This document shows, piece by piece, positions 1-8,083 of a stretch of 64,000 nucleotides of DNA (positions are counted from its first letter, which is position 1; each line of letters starts with the position of its first letter). The DNA comes from Neptunicella plasticusilytica (GTDB lineage Bacteria > Pseudomonadota > Gammaproteobacteria > Enterobacterales > Alteromonadaceae), in assembly GCF_047922965.1 (NCBI RefSeq), contig NZ_CP150481.1:1612001-1676000 (forward strand), written 5' to 3'. A model generated the notes under the pieces. It did not search any database and had not been told where the DNA came from. It was given only the letters and a program-made list of their open reading frames with translations. The position numbers were made by a program, and so were the translations under genes.

Positions 1-1
1 C

Positions 2-166
2 AGTACCCATATTCTAATTGGCGCAGTATTAGGGGTGGGCCTCGTTAACCGCAATACTAACTGGGGACTAATGAAGCCGATTGGCATGGCCTGGATCATT
101 ACCTTACCGGCCGCGGGTTTATTGTCCGCCATAACCTTTTTTGTGTTGCGCGCCAGTTTTGGCTGA
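2..166 (+). CDS. PiT-family inorganic phosphate permease, C-terminal fragment
   Basis: Open from the window edge to a TGA at 164-166; only the last 54 residues are present. The fragment begins STHILIGAVLGVGL, the conserved C-terminal helix motif of PHO4/PiT low-affinity phosphate transporters, and ends in a hydrophobic stretch ending FFVLRASFG. The family carries phosphate across the inner membrane with a cation. The N-terminal part lies upstream of the window, so length and exact subfamily cannot be judged. Confidence 0.75.
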   Translation, partial: STHILIGAVLGVGLVNRNTNWGLMKPIGMAWIITLPAAGLLSAITFFVLRASFG

Positions 167-326
167 TCATGGTCTTGGCCAAGTGACAGGCCAGTAAAAC
201 CAATTTACGGGCGTTAGTTGATTTGAAGCAGATGGATTTTTAGTACATTCCATCTCCTGCGAATATTTCTAAACTCTCATTGTGGTGGTAAGTTAACTCC
301 ATTGTGTAAGTAAAATGGATTAACCT

Positions 327-884
327 GTGCAACAATTTTCCAATCAGGCTGTTTCGAGTGACAGCCTGCCTCAAGTCGAATTACAAACATACGAGCCTCT
401 GGCTGACAACGCACCTTGGGAGTCATTCTGGGGTTCGACTATTTTTAACGCTATTTTGCTCGTTGGTATTACGATATTCCTGTTAGTGACGAATATACCG
501 TTTAACCTGCTGGTTAAACTTGCACTGGGGTTAGTGATTGGGCTCATGGCATTGAATTATTGGCATGCTTTTGCCAGTCATCCCTATAAAGGTGTGCGCT
601 TGCGTGAACAGGATATTCTGTTTAAAAAAGGCATGTTCTGGCGCTCTGTGACTATTGTGCCTTTTAATCGTATCCAGCATCTGGAAACTCACCGCGGCCC
701 CATTGAACGAAAGCTGGGACTGTCCAGCTTGAAATTTTATACCGCCGGAGGCGCGGGAGCGGATTTAAAAATTTCGGGGCTGGAGGTCGTGCGGGCAGAA
801 CAGATCAAACATCATGTCCTGAAAAAAGCTGGTTTATGGCAGCCCGACCAATCCATCAAGGGGCAGATCAATAATGACAGCTGA
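327..884 (+). CDS. bacterial PH-domain (DUF304) membrane protein, YdbS-like
   Basis: 185 residues from a GTG start. Two hydrophobic segments near residues 37-75 are followed by a bacterial PH domain (bPH2/DUF304) at about 90-170, with the typical run FKKGMFWRSVTIVPFNRIQH. The family has no settled biochemical role; it consists of membrane-anchored proteins almost always paired with a longer partner. The next gene starts 11 bases before this one ends, so the two are translationally coupled, as in the ydbS-ydbT pair of other bacteria. Confidence 0.8.
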   Translation: MQQFSNQAVSSDSLPQVELQTYEPLADNAPWESFWGSTIFNAILLVGITIFLLVTNIPFNLLVKLALGLVIGLMALNYWHAFASHPYKGVRLREQDILFKKGMFWRSVTIVPFNRIQHLETHRGPIERKLGLSSLKFYTAGGAGADLKISGLEVVRAEQIKHHVLKKAGLWQPDQSIKGQINNDS

Positions 885-2424
885 TAACACCTTGCCAAAA
901 AAGCTCAGCGCCGTTAATCCAGCGACAGAATGGACGCGACTATCACCGGTTGCTATTGCCTACTTTATGGTTAAATTCACCTTACGCTTTTTAAAAGAAG
1001 GGCTGCAGACCGCATTACCCGGTATTGCGGTGTTTATAGCCTCGGTTGATAACAAGCTGTTCTGGCTGAGCATTATTTTGCCGGTGTTATTGCTGTTGAT
1101 TGTGCTGTTTGCTGCGTTGTATTGGTGGAACTACAAATTCTGTATTCAGGACAATGAAATCCTGGTCGATCAGGGTGTTTTTAAAAAACAGCGGCTTAAC
1201 CTGAGTTTTTCGCGGGTACAGAATGTCAATATCGCCATTCCATTCTATTTTGCGCCGTTTAATCTGGTTAACTGTATTTTTGATTCGGCCGGTTCCAGTA
1301 AAGCTGAGGTAAATTTACCCGGTGTCAGTGGCAATTTTGCCAGGGATGTCCGCCAGGCAATATTTAACTTTAACCGCCAACAGAAAGAAGATGACCAAAC
1401 CTCTAGCCAAGTGGAAAAAGATGATATCACTGACGCTAATAGCAATGGTGAGCTTGTGTTGCAGATGGCCAATAAGGAAGCGGCCAAATACGGTTTGACT
1501 AATTTGATGGCGCTGGTATTTGTAGCAGCGTTAATGCCTTTTATTGATGACATTGGTGAACTGGTCAAGTTGTATGTAATTCCCGAAATCGAGCATGTAA
1601 TGGCCTGGTTGGGTATTGAACTGCAAAACGGCAAAACTGTGGCGGTGGTCGTTTTGGTGATTTTGCTAATAGCTGTGGTGATTGGCTTTTCGGTATTAGC
1701 GGCGCTGTTGCGCTTTTATAATTTCCGCCTGTTTGATGATCAGAGTAAGTTAACCCGTTTCGCCGGCTTGCTGGAGCGTCAGCAAATTTCGGTGGCCAAA
1801 CATAAGGTGCAGTCGATCCAGGTGTCGCAGAATATTGTTGCGCGGCTGCTAAATCGGGTATCCCTTGCTTTTAAACAATTCGGTACGGCTAATTTTAATA
1901 TGGCGGCCAGTAAAGATATTATGATCCCTATGCTGGCACCGGATGAATGGCAAAATATCAGTCGTAGGGTGTTTGCTACCGATGGTGGAAAACAGCCATT
2001 TGCATCAATCCACTCCGCTTATCTGCCACGAGTGTTTGGTTATTTCTGGTGTATCCCGCTTGGTTTATTCTTTGGTATAGGTGGATTTTTTGTTCCTGTA
2101 ATGTGGTTAGGACTATTGATGCTGATGCCAATTTTTTTAATTGTTTTGCAGTATTATCGACGCTATGGATTATGGTTTGATAGCGAATATGCTGCAGTTA
2201 GACGGGGATTTTTAGGCAACAAAATAACCTTATTTCCGTTATTCAAGGTGCAAAAAATTAGTTTTAGTCAGTCGCCCGGACAACGCCGTCTGGGTGTGGC
2301 CAACTTGCAGGTTATTGTTGCATCCGGTGCATTGTCGCTTCCTTATGTGCCGATTGAACTGGTGCATAAATTGACCAATAGAGCGTTGTTTTTAGCCGAA
2401 TCTACCCAGCAGGACTGGATGTGA
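874..2424 (+). CDS. large PH-domain (DUF304) membrane protein, YdbT-like
   Basis: 516 residues, overlapping the preceding YdbS-like gene by 11 bases. Several membrane segments (about residues 65-85, 205-225, 255-280 and 385-425) alternate with three bPH2-type regions, each with a basic turn followed by a run such as KHKVQSIQVSQN or LFKVQKISFSQS. This is the usual architecture of the YdbT family, about 490-520 residues. The function is unknown; membrane lipid or stress-related roles have been proposed for relatives. Its stop overlaps the GTG of fdhD (GTGA), so it may be co-transcribed with the molybdoenzyme genes, though a functional link is only inferred from that. Confidence 0.8.
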   Translation: MTADNTLPKKLSAVNPATEWTRLSPVAIAYFMVKFTLRFLKEGLQTALPGIAVFIASVDNKLFWLSIILPVLLLLIVLFAALYWWNYKFCIQDNEILVDQGVFKKQRLNLSFSRVQNVNIAIPFYFAPFNLVNCIFDSAGSSKAEVNLPGVSGNFARDVRQAIFNFNRQQKEDDQTSSQVEKDDITDANSNGELVLQMANKEAAKYGLTNLMALVFVAALMPFIDDIGELVKLYVIPEIEHVMAWLGIELQNGKTVAVVVLVILLIAVVIGFSVLAALLRFYNFRLFDDQSKLTRFAGLLERQQISVAKHKVQSIQVSQNIVARLLNRVSLAFKQFGTANFNMAASKDIMIPMLAPDEWQNISRRVFATDGGKQPFASIHSAYLPRVFGYFWCIPLGLFFGIGGFFVPVMWLGLLMLMPIFLIVLQYYRRYGLWFDSEYAAVRRGFLGNKITLFPLFKVQKISFSQSPGQRRLGVANLQVIVASGALSLPYVPIELVHKLTNRALFLAESTQQDWM

Positions 2425-3257
2425 CAAGCGTTATTGGCGTTAATATCAGTCGTATTCAGCACGGCGAGTCTGTTGAACATCAGGATAAACTGGCGATTGA
2501 AGAGCCGCTGAGTATTCATTTACGTCATGTGCAAGACGGGGAATACCGAACACGGGAATTTGTCAGTACCATGCGCACCCCGGGTGATGATCAGAATTTG
2601 GTAACAGGATTATTGCTGACCTGTGGGGTACTGCAATCTGCAACCCAAATCGATCATATAAAAGCGGTAGAACAGCCAAGGCAGCCCTTCTCTAACCTTT
2701 TGCTTGTCACCCTGCGTCCAGAGGTGAATATTAATAGCGTCGAGTTTAGCCGTCAGCTCGAGTCCAATTCTGCTTGTGGTATTTGTGGTCAACAACGCAT
2801 AGAACAACTTTATCAACAACGCAGCGACGGGCCAGTACAACAGCTATTATTACTGCATGCCGGGCAAATATTAGCCTTGCCGGAGCAGTTGGCACAACTG
2901 CAACCGCTCTTCAACCAAACTGGCGGCAGCCATGCCATTGCTCTATTTGATCATCAGGGACATATTGTGGATGTGTGTGAAGATATTGGCCGTCATAATG
3001 CGATGGATAAATTGCTTGGTCGTTATTCGGACGTCCTGATGCAGCCCTCGTCGGGGTTTGGCGTATTGTTAAGTGGTCGTGCCAGTTATGAGTTATTGCA
3101 AAAGGCCGCCATGTTACACATCCAGATGGTGGTGGCCATTGGCGCACCTTCCAGCTTGGCAGTGCAGGTGGCGGAAGAACTGGATATCACCCTGATCGGT
3201 TTTGTTGGTAACGGTGGTTTTAACCTCTACAGCGGCAAGCAACGGGTATTGCCATGA
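2421..3257 (+). CDS. fdhD: formate dehydrogenase accessory sulfurtransferase FdhD
   Basis: 278 residues from a GTG start that overlaps the upstream stop. FdhD passes sulfur from IscS to the molybdenum cofactor of formate dehydrogenase-type enzymes, without which they are inactive. The essential CxxC is seen as Cys119-Gly-Ile-Cys122 and the conserved EDIGRHNAMDK motif follows near residue 188. It overlaps the next gene, a molybdopterin oxidoreductase, by 4 bases, so its client is probably that enzyme. Length matches the family. Confidence 0.93.
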   Translation: MTSVIGVNISRIQHGESVEHQDKLAIEEPLSIHLRHVQDGEYRTREFVSTMRTPGDDQNLVTGLLLTCGVLQSATQIDHIKAVEQPRQPFSNLLLVTLRPEVNINSVEFSRQLESNSACGICGQQRIEQLYQQRSDGPVQQLLLLHAGQILALPEQLAQLQPLFNQTGGSHAIALFDHQGHIVDVCEDIGRHNAMDKLLGRYSDVLMQPSSGFGVLLSGRASYELLQKAAMLHIQMVVAIGAPSSLAVQVAEELDITLIGFVGNGGFNLYSGKQRVLP

Positions 3258-5560
3258 GTGACAAACAAGTAAAAAGTGAACAGCAACAACAGCCATCCCC
3301 GGTTCAGAGCATTCATATTTCGGCTCCGAAAGAATGGGCGGCGGGCGTGCCGGCGGTGATTAGTGCCTATCAAAATGCCGCCACCAAAGTAGGACCGTTA
3401 AAAGGTGCAGGACTGTTACTACAAGCCAATCAACTAGAGGGATTTGATTGTCCCGGTTGTGCCTGGCCTGATCCGCTGCACAAAAGAGCCACATTCGAAT
3501 TTTGTGAAAATGGCGCGAAAGCCATTGCCGATGAAGCCACCCGAAAAAAAGTGGGCCACCAATTTTTCTCTGAACACGCTATTGAGCAACTCAAACAGCA
3601 GCCGGATCGTTGGCTAAATGCTCAAGGCCGATTGGTTGAGCCGATGTTACTGGCTCCGGGGGCGACTCATTACCAGCCTATTAGTTGGCCTGAGGCTTTT
3701 GAACTAATCGGCAAGCAGTTGCAATCACTGGATTCACCCAATCAGGCAGCATTTTATACCTCGGGCCGTACCAGTAATGAAGCAGCATTCTTGTACCAGC
3801 TGTTTGTGCGTCAATTGGGTACCAATAATTTGCCGGATTGCTCCAATATGTGTCATGAATCCAGTGGTGTCGGGCTAGGTGAGACCATAGGTGTAGGTAA
3901 AGGCACTGTTAGTCTGGAGGATTTAGAAAATGCCGAGGCGATTTTTGTCTTCGGCCAAAATCCGGGTTCTAACCATCCCCGCATGTTAACCAGCTTGCAG
4001 GCAGCCAAACGTAATGGCGCAAAAATAGTGACTATTAATCCCTTGGATGAAACTGGGCTAAAACGCTTTAAAAATCCACAGGAAGTATCAGGTGTATTGG
4101 GAAGCGGCACTGCGCTACGAGATTTACATTTACCGGTGAACATTAATGGCGATGTGGCGCTGGTTAAAGGATTGTGCAAATCCCTGCTGGAAAGAGAAAA
4201 AACCGGCCAGCCGGTGCTGGACCATGATTTTATTCAACAATATTGCAATGGTTTTGAGGCGTTTAAACAGGACATCGAACAAACCGAATGGCAACACATT
4301 GAACAACACAGCGGTGTTAGCCGAGAGCTAATCGAACAAGCAGCACAAATAGCCTGTGAATCAACTAAAACCATTGCTTGCTGGGCCATGGGCATGACCC
4401 AGCATAAAAATGCTGTGGCCAATATTCAGTTGATCACCAACTTTTTAATGTTGCAGGGCAATTTGGGTAAACCGGGATCCGGTGTGTGTCCGGTACGCGG
4501 TCATAGCAATGTGCAGGGTGATCGCACCATGGGCATTTGGGAAAAGCCGCCCCAGTCCTTGCTTGATGCAATTGAACAGGAGTTTGGTTTTAAACCGCCC
4601 GCTGAACACGGCGTTGATACGGTAGAATGTATTCATGCTATGCAGCAACGGCAAATTAAAGTATTGATTGCATTAGGTGGTAATTTTTATCGGGCCACGC
4701 CAGATCATGACTTGACCGAACAGGCGCTGGCGAATTGCGATTTGACCGTGCAGATATCCACCAAACTCAATCGTTCACACCTTTTTACCGGTAAAACGGC
4801 CTTGTTATTGCCTGCGTTGGGACGCACCGAGCTGGATAAACAACCGACGGGTATCCAGTTTGTTACAGTAGAAAACTCGATGGGGGTGGTACAAACCTCA
4901 CATGGCAAAATCCCCCCGGCATCGGATCAATTATTGAGTGAAGTCAGGATTGTGGCGGAAATGGCCGAAGCCAGTTTAGTCGATAGTCAAATTAGTTGGC
5001 GTGAGCTGGCCGATGACTATCACCGTATTCGAGAGCACATCGGCAAGGTGATACCGGGATTCGAGGATTTTAATCAACGTATCGAGGCATTGGGTGAGTT
5101 TCCGTTGCCTAATGCAGTACGAGACGCTCGCAAGTTCAATACGGTCAACCATAAAGCTAATTTTGTGATACATCCCATTGAACCGGTAATTGTGCCAGCA
5201 GGTTGTTTGTTGATGATGAGCATTCGCAGCCATGACCAGTTCAATACCACGGTGTATTCGGATAATGATCGTTATCGCGGTATTACCGGTACGCGCCGAG
5301 TTGTATTTATCAATCCGCAAGATATTGAGCAACTAGGCTTTACTGATGGGCAAATGGTCGATATTACCAGCCATTGGGCAGAGCAGCGTAAAACCGAGCG
5401 CGGTTATCGACTGGTCAGTTATGCCATTCCGCGCGGCAATGTGGCTAGCTATTATCCGGAAACTAACAATCTGATCCCGCTAGCCAGTGTGGCAGATAAG
5501 AGCAACACCCCGGCGTATAAATCAATAGTAGTGAGTTTAAAGGCTAGCGCAGAAACTTAG
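3254..5560 (+). CDS. FdhF/YdeP-family molybdopterin oxidoreductase
   Basis: 768 residues. It has the signature of the YdeP subgroup of formate dehydrogenase alpha-like proteins: an N-terminal FDCPGCAWPDP motif with Cys66 and Cys69, in place of the four-cysteine [4Fe-4S] motif of true formate dehydrogenases. Cys200 in SNMCHESSG aligns with the molybdenum-ligating Sec/Cys position. Molybdopterin-binding segments follow (GQNPGSNHPRM, the VRGHSNVQGDRTMG stretch, and a C-terminal dinucleotide-binding domain from about 640). The substrate is unproven; E. coli YdeP is linked to acid resistance. Coupled to fdhD by a 4-base overlap. No clear terminator was seen directly after it. Confidence 0.88.
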   Translation: MSDKQVKSEQQQQPSPVQSIHISAPKEWAAGVPAVISAYQNAATKVGPLKGAGLLLQANQLEGFDCPGCAWPDPLHKRATFEFCENGAKAIADEATRKKVGHQFFSEHAIEQLKQQPDRWLNAQGRLVEPMLLAPGATHYQPISWPEAFELIGKQLQSLDSPNQAAFYTSGRTSNEAAFLYQLFVRQLGTNNLPDCSNMCHESSGVGLGETIGVGKGTVSLEDLENAEAIFVFGQNPGSNHPRMLTSLQAAKRNGAKIVTINPLDETGLKRFKNPQEVSGVLGSGTALRDLHLPVNINGDVALVKGLCKSLLEREKTGQPVLDHDFIQQYCNGFEAFKQDIEQTEWQHIEQHSGVSRELIEQAAQIACESTKTIACWAMGMTQHKNAVANIQLITNFLMLQGNLGKPGSGVCPVRGHSNVQGDRTMGIWEKPPQSLLDAIEQEFGFKPPAEHGVDTVECIHAMQQRQIKVLIALGGNFYRATPDHDLTEQALANCDLTVQISTKLNRSHLFTGKTALLLPALGRTELDKQPTGIQFVTVENSMGVVQTSHGKIPPASDQLLSEVRIVAEMAEASLVDSQISWRELADDYHRIREHIGKVIPGFEDFNQRIEALGEFPLPNAVRDARKFNTVNHKANFVIHPIEPVIVPAGCLLMMSIRSHDQFNTTVYSDNDRYRGITGTRRVVFINPQDIEQLGFTDGQMVDITSHWAEQRKTERGYRLVSYAIPRGNVASYYPETNNLIPLASVADKSNTPAYKSIVVSLKASAET

Positions 5561-5705
5561 ATTTGTTGGTTGTGTTAACGAGAGCCTGAAGATTTATCTG
5601 CTAAAAGTTAGAGTCGCTATTTAAAACCATGGCCTGAAAGTACAAGATAATTATTTACTAATCTGAACACGATTTTTTTACTACAAAGGAACAGTAAAAC
5701 CAAAA

Positions 5706-5773
5706 CCGTTCGTCCTGAGCCATTCGACAGGCTCATGACAGGCACGAGGAACGAGTAGTCGAAGGATGAACGG
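5706..5773. repeat. REP-like imperfect inverted repeat
   Basis: Arms CCGTTCGTCC (5706-5715) and GGATGAACGG (5764-5773) face each other with one mismatch, and an inner hairpin GAGCC/GGCTC lies at 5717-5734. Repeats of this form (cgttcgtcctgag ... gaaggatgaacgg) are widespread intergenic elements in proteobacteria. Just downstream, at about 5813-5833, is a second common dispersed motif (tactcgcgaaggcgggtatcc). No gene is seen here. Confidence 0.6.
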
Positions 5774-6289
5774 ATTTGAAGGATAAATTTGTCATCATTA
5801 AATCATGTCATACTCGCGAAGGCGGGTATCCACAAACTTGCGGGTGAAAAGCCTTGTTTGTTTTTTGACTCATTAGAGGCGGTGCATTGAACTCATTGAT
5901 TTAATTAACTTTGCAGAGTACCGTTAAAAAAATAAATCAGGAAAGAAGGAATTTCACCCGGTACGAATACGGGGATTTTTCCTTCTATTAAGTTGTTTTG
6001 GGCCGCCGACGCGCCAGTAGATGGTCAAAGGGATAGAATTCAGGGTTTCTAAAACAGCGGTTTAAAGACAAAAGTCGACTGGCGAGGTTGAACAATTTCT
6101 GGCAGGCTTTAAGCGTTAGCGGTGCCGCTGAAGCGAGCTTGCAGAGGACACAGCGAACCCGCTTCAAGTAAGGAAAGTCCACCCATCGGCGGTGATGGCA
6201 GATCAGGGAGAAGGTCATTGTCAAAATATCTATCAGAAAGTTCAGGCAGTTTCCCCTGCCGGATACACACAAAACAAATAGCTGCATCG
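5774..6289. other. gene-poor accessory stretch
   Basis: No convincing gene in about 500 bases. It holds a strong hairpin at 5945-5985 (arms GAAGGAATTTCACCCG and CGGGGATTTTTCCTTC) and a weaker one near 6130-6167 (CTGAAGCG ... CGCTTCA). A minus-strand open frame at 5988-6287 has no recognisable protein features and low plausibility. The stretch leads into the attC-like cassette patch. Confidence 0.4.
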
Positions 6290-6314
6290 GACGCTGAAAG
6301 GCGCGCCGTTGAGC
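6290..6314 (+). repeat. 3' half of an attC-like site
   Basis: The stretch ends in GTTGAGC at 6308-6314, an exact match to the integron core consensus GTTRRRY, preceded by a GC-rich segment (GGCGCGCC). A matching 5' core (RYYYAAC) was not found upstream, so it is either a decayed site or chance. The gene that follows starts 30 bases later, as expected for a cassette. Confidence 0.35.
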
Positions 6315-6344
6315 TAAATCGTTATATTTACTGGGATAGGCAAA

Positions 6345-6740
6345 GTGCTAGCTAAAATATATCGAGTTTTTTATGCATTAGCCTTCGGTTGGATTGCATT
6401 AGAGAGATTAATAGTCTCCTCAAATTTTGGATTTCCAATCAACTATTGTGTACAGGCAGGGTTAGCTATAGCGGTATTCGTTGGTTATGTGATTTATTGC
6501 GTAAAGCAGACTAGTTTGCTTTTGAATGGGGTAGTTTTAGTTTATTTGTTCTTTTCATTTTTGTTTGTATTTCAAATATACGAAGAGCCTCTTGTCTCGC
6601 ATCAAGAATACTTGGTGGCATTAGTATTAACGTTGGTCGTTGGGTTCCCTTTGCTTATAGAGAGATGGATGAATAATAAATATAACAAGTCAAGCAACAA
6701 GGATGCGCAAAAAACGCGCACCTACTTTTTGAAGCGTTAG
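6345..6740 (+). CDS. unknown four-helix membrane protein (cassette-like)
   Basis: 131 residues from a GTG with a modest ribosome site (GATAGG) just upstream. Hydropathy suggests four membrane helices (about residues 5-25, 33-53, 57-77 and 86-106) followed by a charged tail. No family recognised. The last 20 codons run into the attC-like site at 6680-6742, and the stop codon lies inside its terminal GTTAG, a common arrangement in integron cassettes. AT-rich codon use differs from the housekeeping neighbours. Confidence 0.55.
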   Translation: MLAKIYRVFYALAFGWIALERLIVSSNFGFPINYCVQAGLAIAVFVGYVIYCVKQTSLLLNGVVLVYLFFSFLFVFQIYEEPLVSHQEYLVALVLTLVVGFPLLIERWMNNKYNKSSNKDAQKTRTYFLKR

Positions 6741-6742
6741 AG
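6680..6742 (+). repeat. attC-like recombination site A
   Basis: Begins ATATAAC (near RYYYAAC) and ends GCGTTAGAG (near GTTRRRY). Between them is an imperfect inverted repeat capped by a perfect GCGC/GCGC stem: AAGGATGCGC pairs with GCGCACCTAC through a 7-base loop. About 63 nt, the size of a short attC. It separates two short unrelated ORFs. Inferred from structure only. Confidence 0.5.
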
Positions 6743-6748
6743 GTCGCA

Positions 6749-7138
6749 ATGTTTACCTGCCCAAGTTGCGGTAAAAAGGGAGTTGGTTTTTGGTCAAAAC
6801 TTTGGTCAGGTTCTGACACTCCTTCTAAATGTAAATTTTGTGGCGCATTGAGTTGTGTTCATTCAAAGTATCGATTCGGCTGGCAAAACGCTTGGCCCAC
6901 AGTTGTAAAGCTTGTAGGTGCCGGACTTTGTTTTTACCTGTTTAACTTATTTAATAATCCGTACTACCTGTTGCTGTTCCCTGTAATTTGGTTAGTTTGT
7001 TCAGTTTGGGAGTTGGCAACTTTGCCAATGACGTTAATTACTGAACAACAATCGTTGGAAGTTAAGAAATATGGAAATTGGTTTGTGTTTGGGATTTTGT
7101 CACTATTACTGGTGTTATATGTCACTAGCAACCTCTAA
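6749..7138 (+). CDS. unknown zinc-ribbon membrane protein (cassette-like)
   Basis: 129 residues from an ATG preceded by AGAGG. Residues 4-7 (CPSC) and 28-31 (CKFC) form a zinc-ribbon-like pair of CxxC knuckles, followed by Cys36 and by three hydrophobic segments (about 53-68, 72-88 and 110-127). The function is unknown. Its stop codon falls inside the CTCTAAC that opens the next attC-like site. Gene and site together have the form of a single integron cassette. Confidence 0.6.
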   Translation: MFTCPSCGKKGVGFWSKLWSGSDTPSKCKFCGALSCVHSKYRFGWQNAWPTVVKLVGAGLCFYLFNLFNNPYYLLLFPVIWLVCSVWELATLPMTLITEQQSLEVKKYGNWFVFGILSLLLVLYVTSNL

Positions 7139-7237
7139 CAAGCCAATGTTGTTCAGCCAGCAAGCTGATCTGGGAAAATTACTCGCTACCACTTCGTGGC
7201 AAAACACTCGCAATTTCCCCAAATTGAGGCGTTAAGG
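7133..7237 (+). repeat. attC-like recombination site B
   Basis: A 105-nt site opening CTCTAACAAGCC and closing GAGGCGTTAAGG. Outer arms: TAACAAGCCAAT faces ATTGAGGCGTTA with extrahelical bases, as in true attC sites. Middle arms: TGGGAAAATT (from about 7170) faces AATTTCCCCA. Centre: CCAC-TTC-GTGG hairpin. The closing core runs straight into the AAGGAGG ribosome site of the next gene. This is the most convincing attC-like structure in the window. Confidence 0.6.
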
Positions 7238-7244
7238 AGGAAGC

Positions 7245-7733
7245 TTGACAAATCTCATTTTTACTATCTTTTTGTCGTTTATCGTAGTCGGGTGCAGCTC
7301 CACCGAGACGGTCAAAGTTAAACCACCAGAAGAACTTATAGTTGGTGTATGGCACCTCAAAGACTACGGATCAGGGAATTACGAATATAGCCAACTTGGC
7401 TTTACTCGCAACGGCCGTAAATGTGTTGTCGCTGTTTCGATAGATGGAACGGGTAAAGCCAAACTTGATTACTACGATAATTCTTGGGAAATAAAAGACG
7501 GTGTTTTATATAGCAAAGTTGGTAACAGCCCATCAAGCTCATTACCCAAAGGCTACTTGATTAAAGACCATATTAAAACTTTAAATGAAGACGAGCTGAT
7601 TGTGAAAATGGAAAGTGACTATGGATTTGAATCGCCATTAGAAAAACATCAGAAACTTCATGGCGTGGATCCGGAAAGAATTTGTCAAGTTGTAGAAAAT
7701 TACGCTCGATTCGTAAACTACAATAATACCTAA
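7245..7733 (+). CDS. unknown small lipoprotein (cassette-like)
   Basis: 162 residues from a TTG start, supported by a near-perfect AAGGAGG at 7234-7240. The N-terminus is a lipoprotein signal (hydrophobic residues 4-15, lipobox VVGC with Cys17). The mature part has the look of a small lipocalin-like or stress-response lipoprotein with a GVWHLKDYG segment near residue 34, but no family is recognised. The stop codon lies inside the ACCTAAC opening of attC-like site C. Confidence 0.6.
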   Translation: MTNLIFTIFLSFIVVGCSSTETVKVKPPEELIVGVWHLKDYGSGNYEYSQLGFTRNGRKCVVAVSIDGTGKAKLDYYDNSWEIKDGVLYSKVGNSPSSSLPKGYLIKDHIKTLNEDELIVKMESDYGFESPLEKHQKLHGVDPERICQVVENYARFVNYNNT

Positions 7734-7828
7734 CAAGTTGCCCTAATTTCGCCGCAAACAACGCAAATGGGATAAATGCTCCCCAAAACCTTGTCATTGG
7801 CAAAGCGCTTGCAGCTCAAATAGGGGAG
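7728..7828 (+). repeat. attC-like recombination site C, 3' core degraded
   Basis: Opens with ACCTAAC, an exact match to RYYYAAC, then AAGTTGCCCTAATTTCGCCGC. The far side (GCGCTTGCAGCTCAAATAGGG, about 7806-7826) pairs imperfectly with the near side, but the expected closing GTTRRRY is absent. Best read as a decayed or truncated attC. Confidence 0.42.
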
Positions 7829-7831
7829 AGC

Positions 7832-7966
7832 ATGGATACTATAATCGACATACTTCTTATGGCTGGTGTAATTATATTTTGTCTTTGTGGGTGCGCTTAT
7901 AATGAGCAAACAACGCAAATAAGAAAAAGTAGACTTCATGCAAAAAGGTTTGTCACCTTTTCCTAG
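7832..7966 (+). CDS. 44-residue single-helix small protein
   Basis: ATG at 7832, 7 bases after GGGGAGAG, to TAG at 7964-7966. A hydrophobic segment at residues 4-22 contains three cysteines (CLCGC) and is followed by a basic tail (QIRKSRLHAKR). It could be a tiny lipoprotein, a membrane peptide or a hydrophobic toxin-like peptide; nothing in the sequence decides between these. Its place after attC-like site C makes it the last member of the cassette patch. It may also be a chance frame. Confidence 0.4.
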   Translation: MDTIIDILLMAGVIIFCLCGCAYNEQTTQIRKSRLHAKRFVTFS

Positions 7967-8083
7967 AATCAAAATCGCAACACAGCCACCCTTCGACTAC
8001 TCTAGTTCGGTCAATCCAGACAACAGCGCTACGGGTTGTTTTTAGCTCGTAGCCCTAAGTTCGATACTCGTCGCTAAATCACC

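Noticed and set aside
3848..3856. Possible selenocysteine site in the molybdoenzyme
   Set aside because: The codon at the Mo-ligand position is TGT (Cys), not TGA.
6160..6190. Stretch containing GGAAAGTCC that recalls the RNase P RNA core
   Set aside because: The other conserved RNase P RNA segments (such as the P4 partner) were not found nearby, so the match is chance.
5988..6287. 99-residue minus-strand open frame
   Set aside because: No family features, no ribosome site, and it crosses hairpins; likely noncoding accessory DNA.
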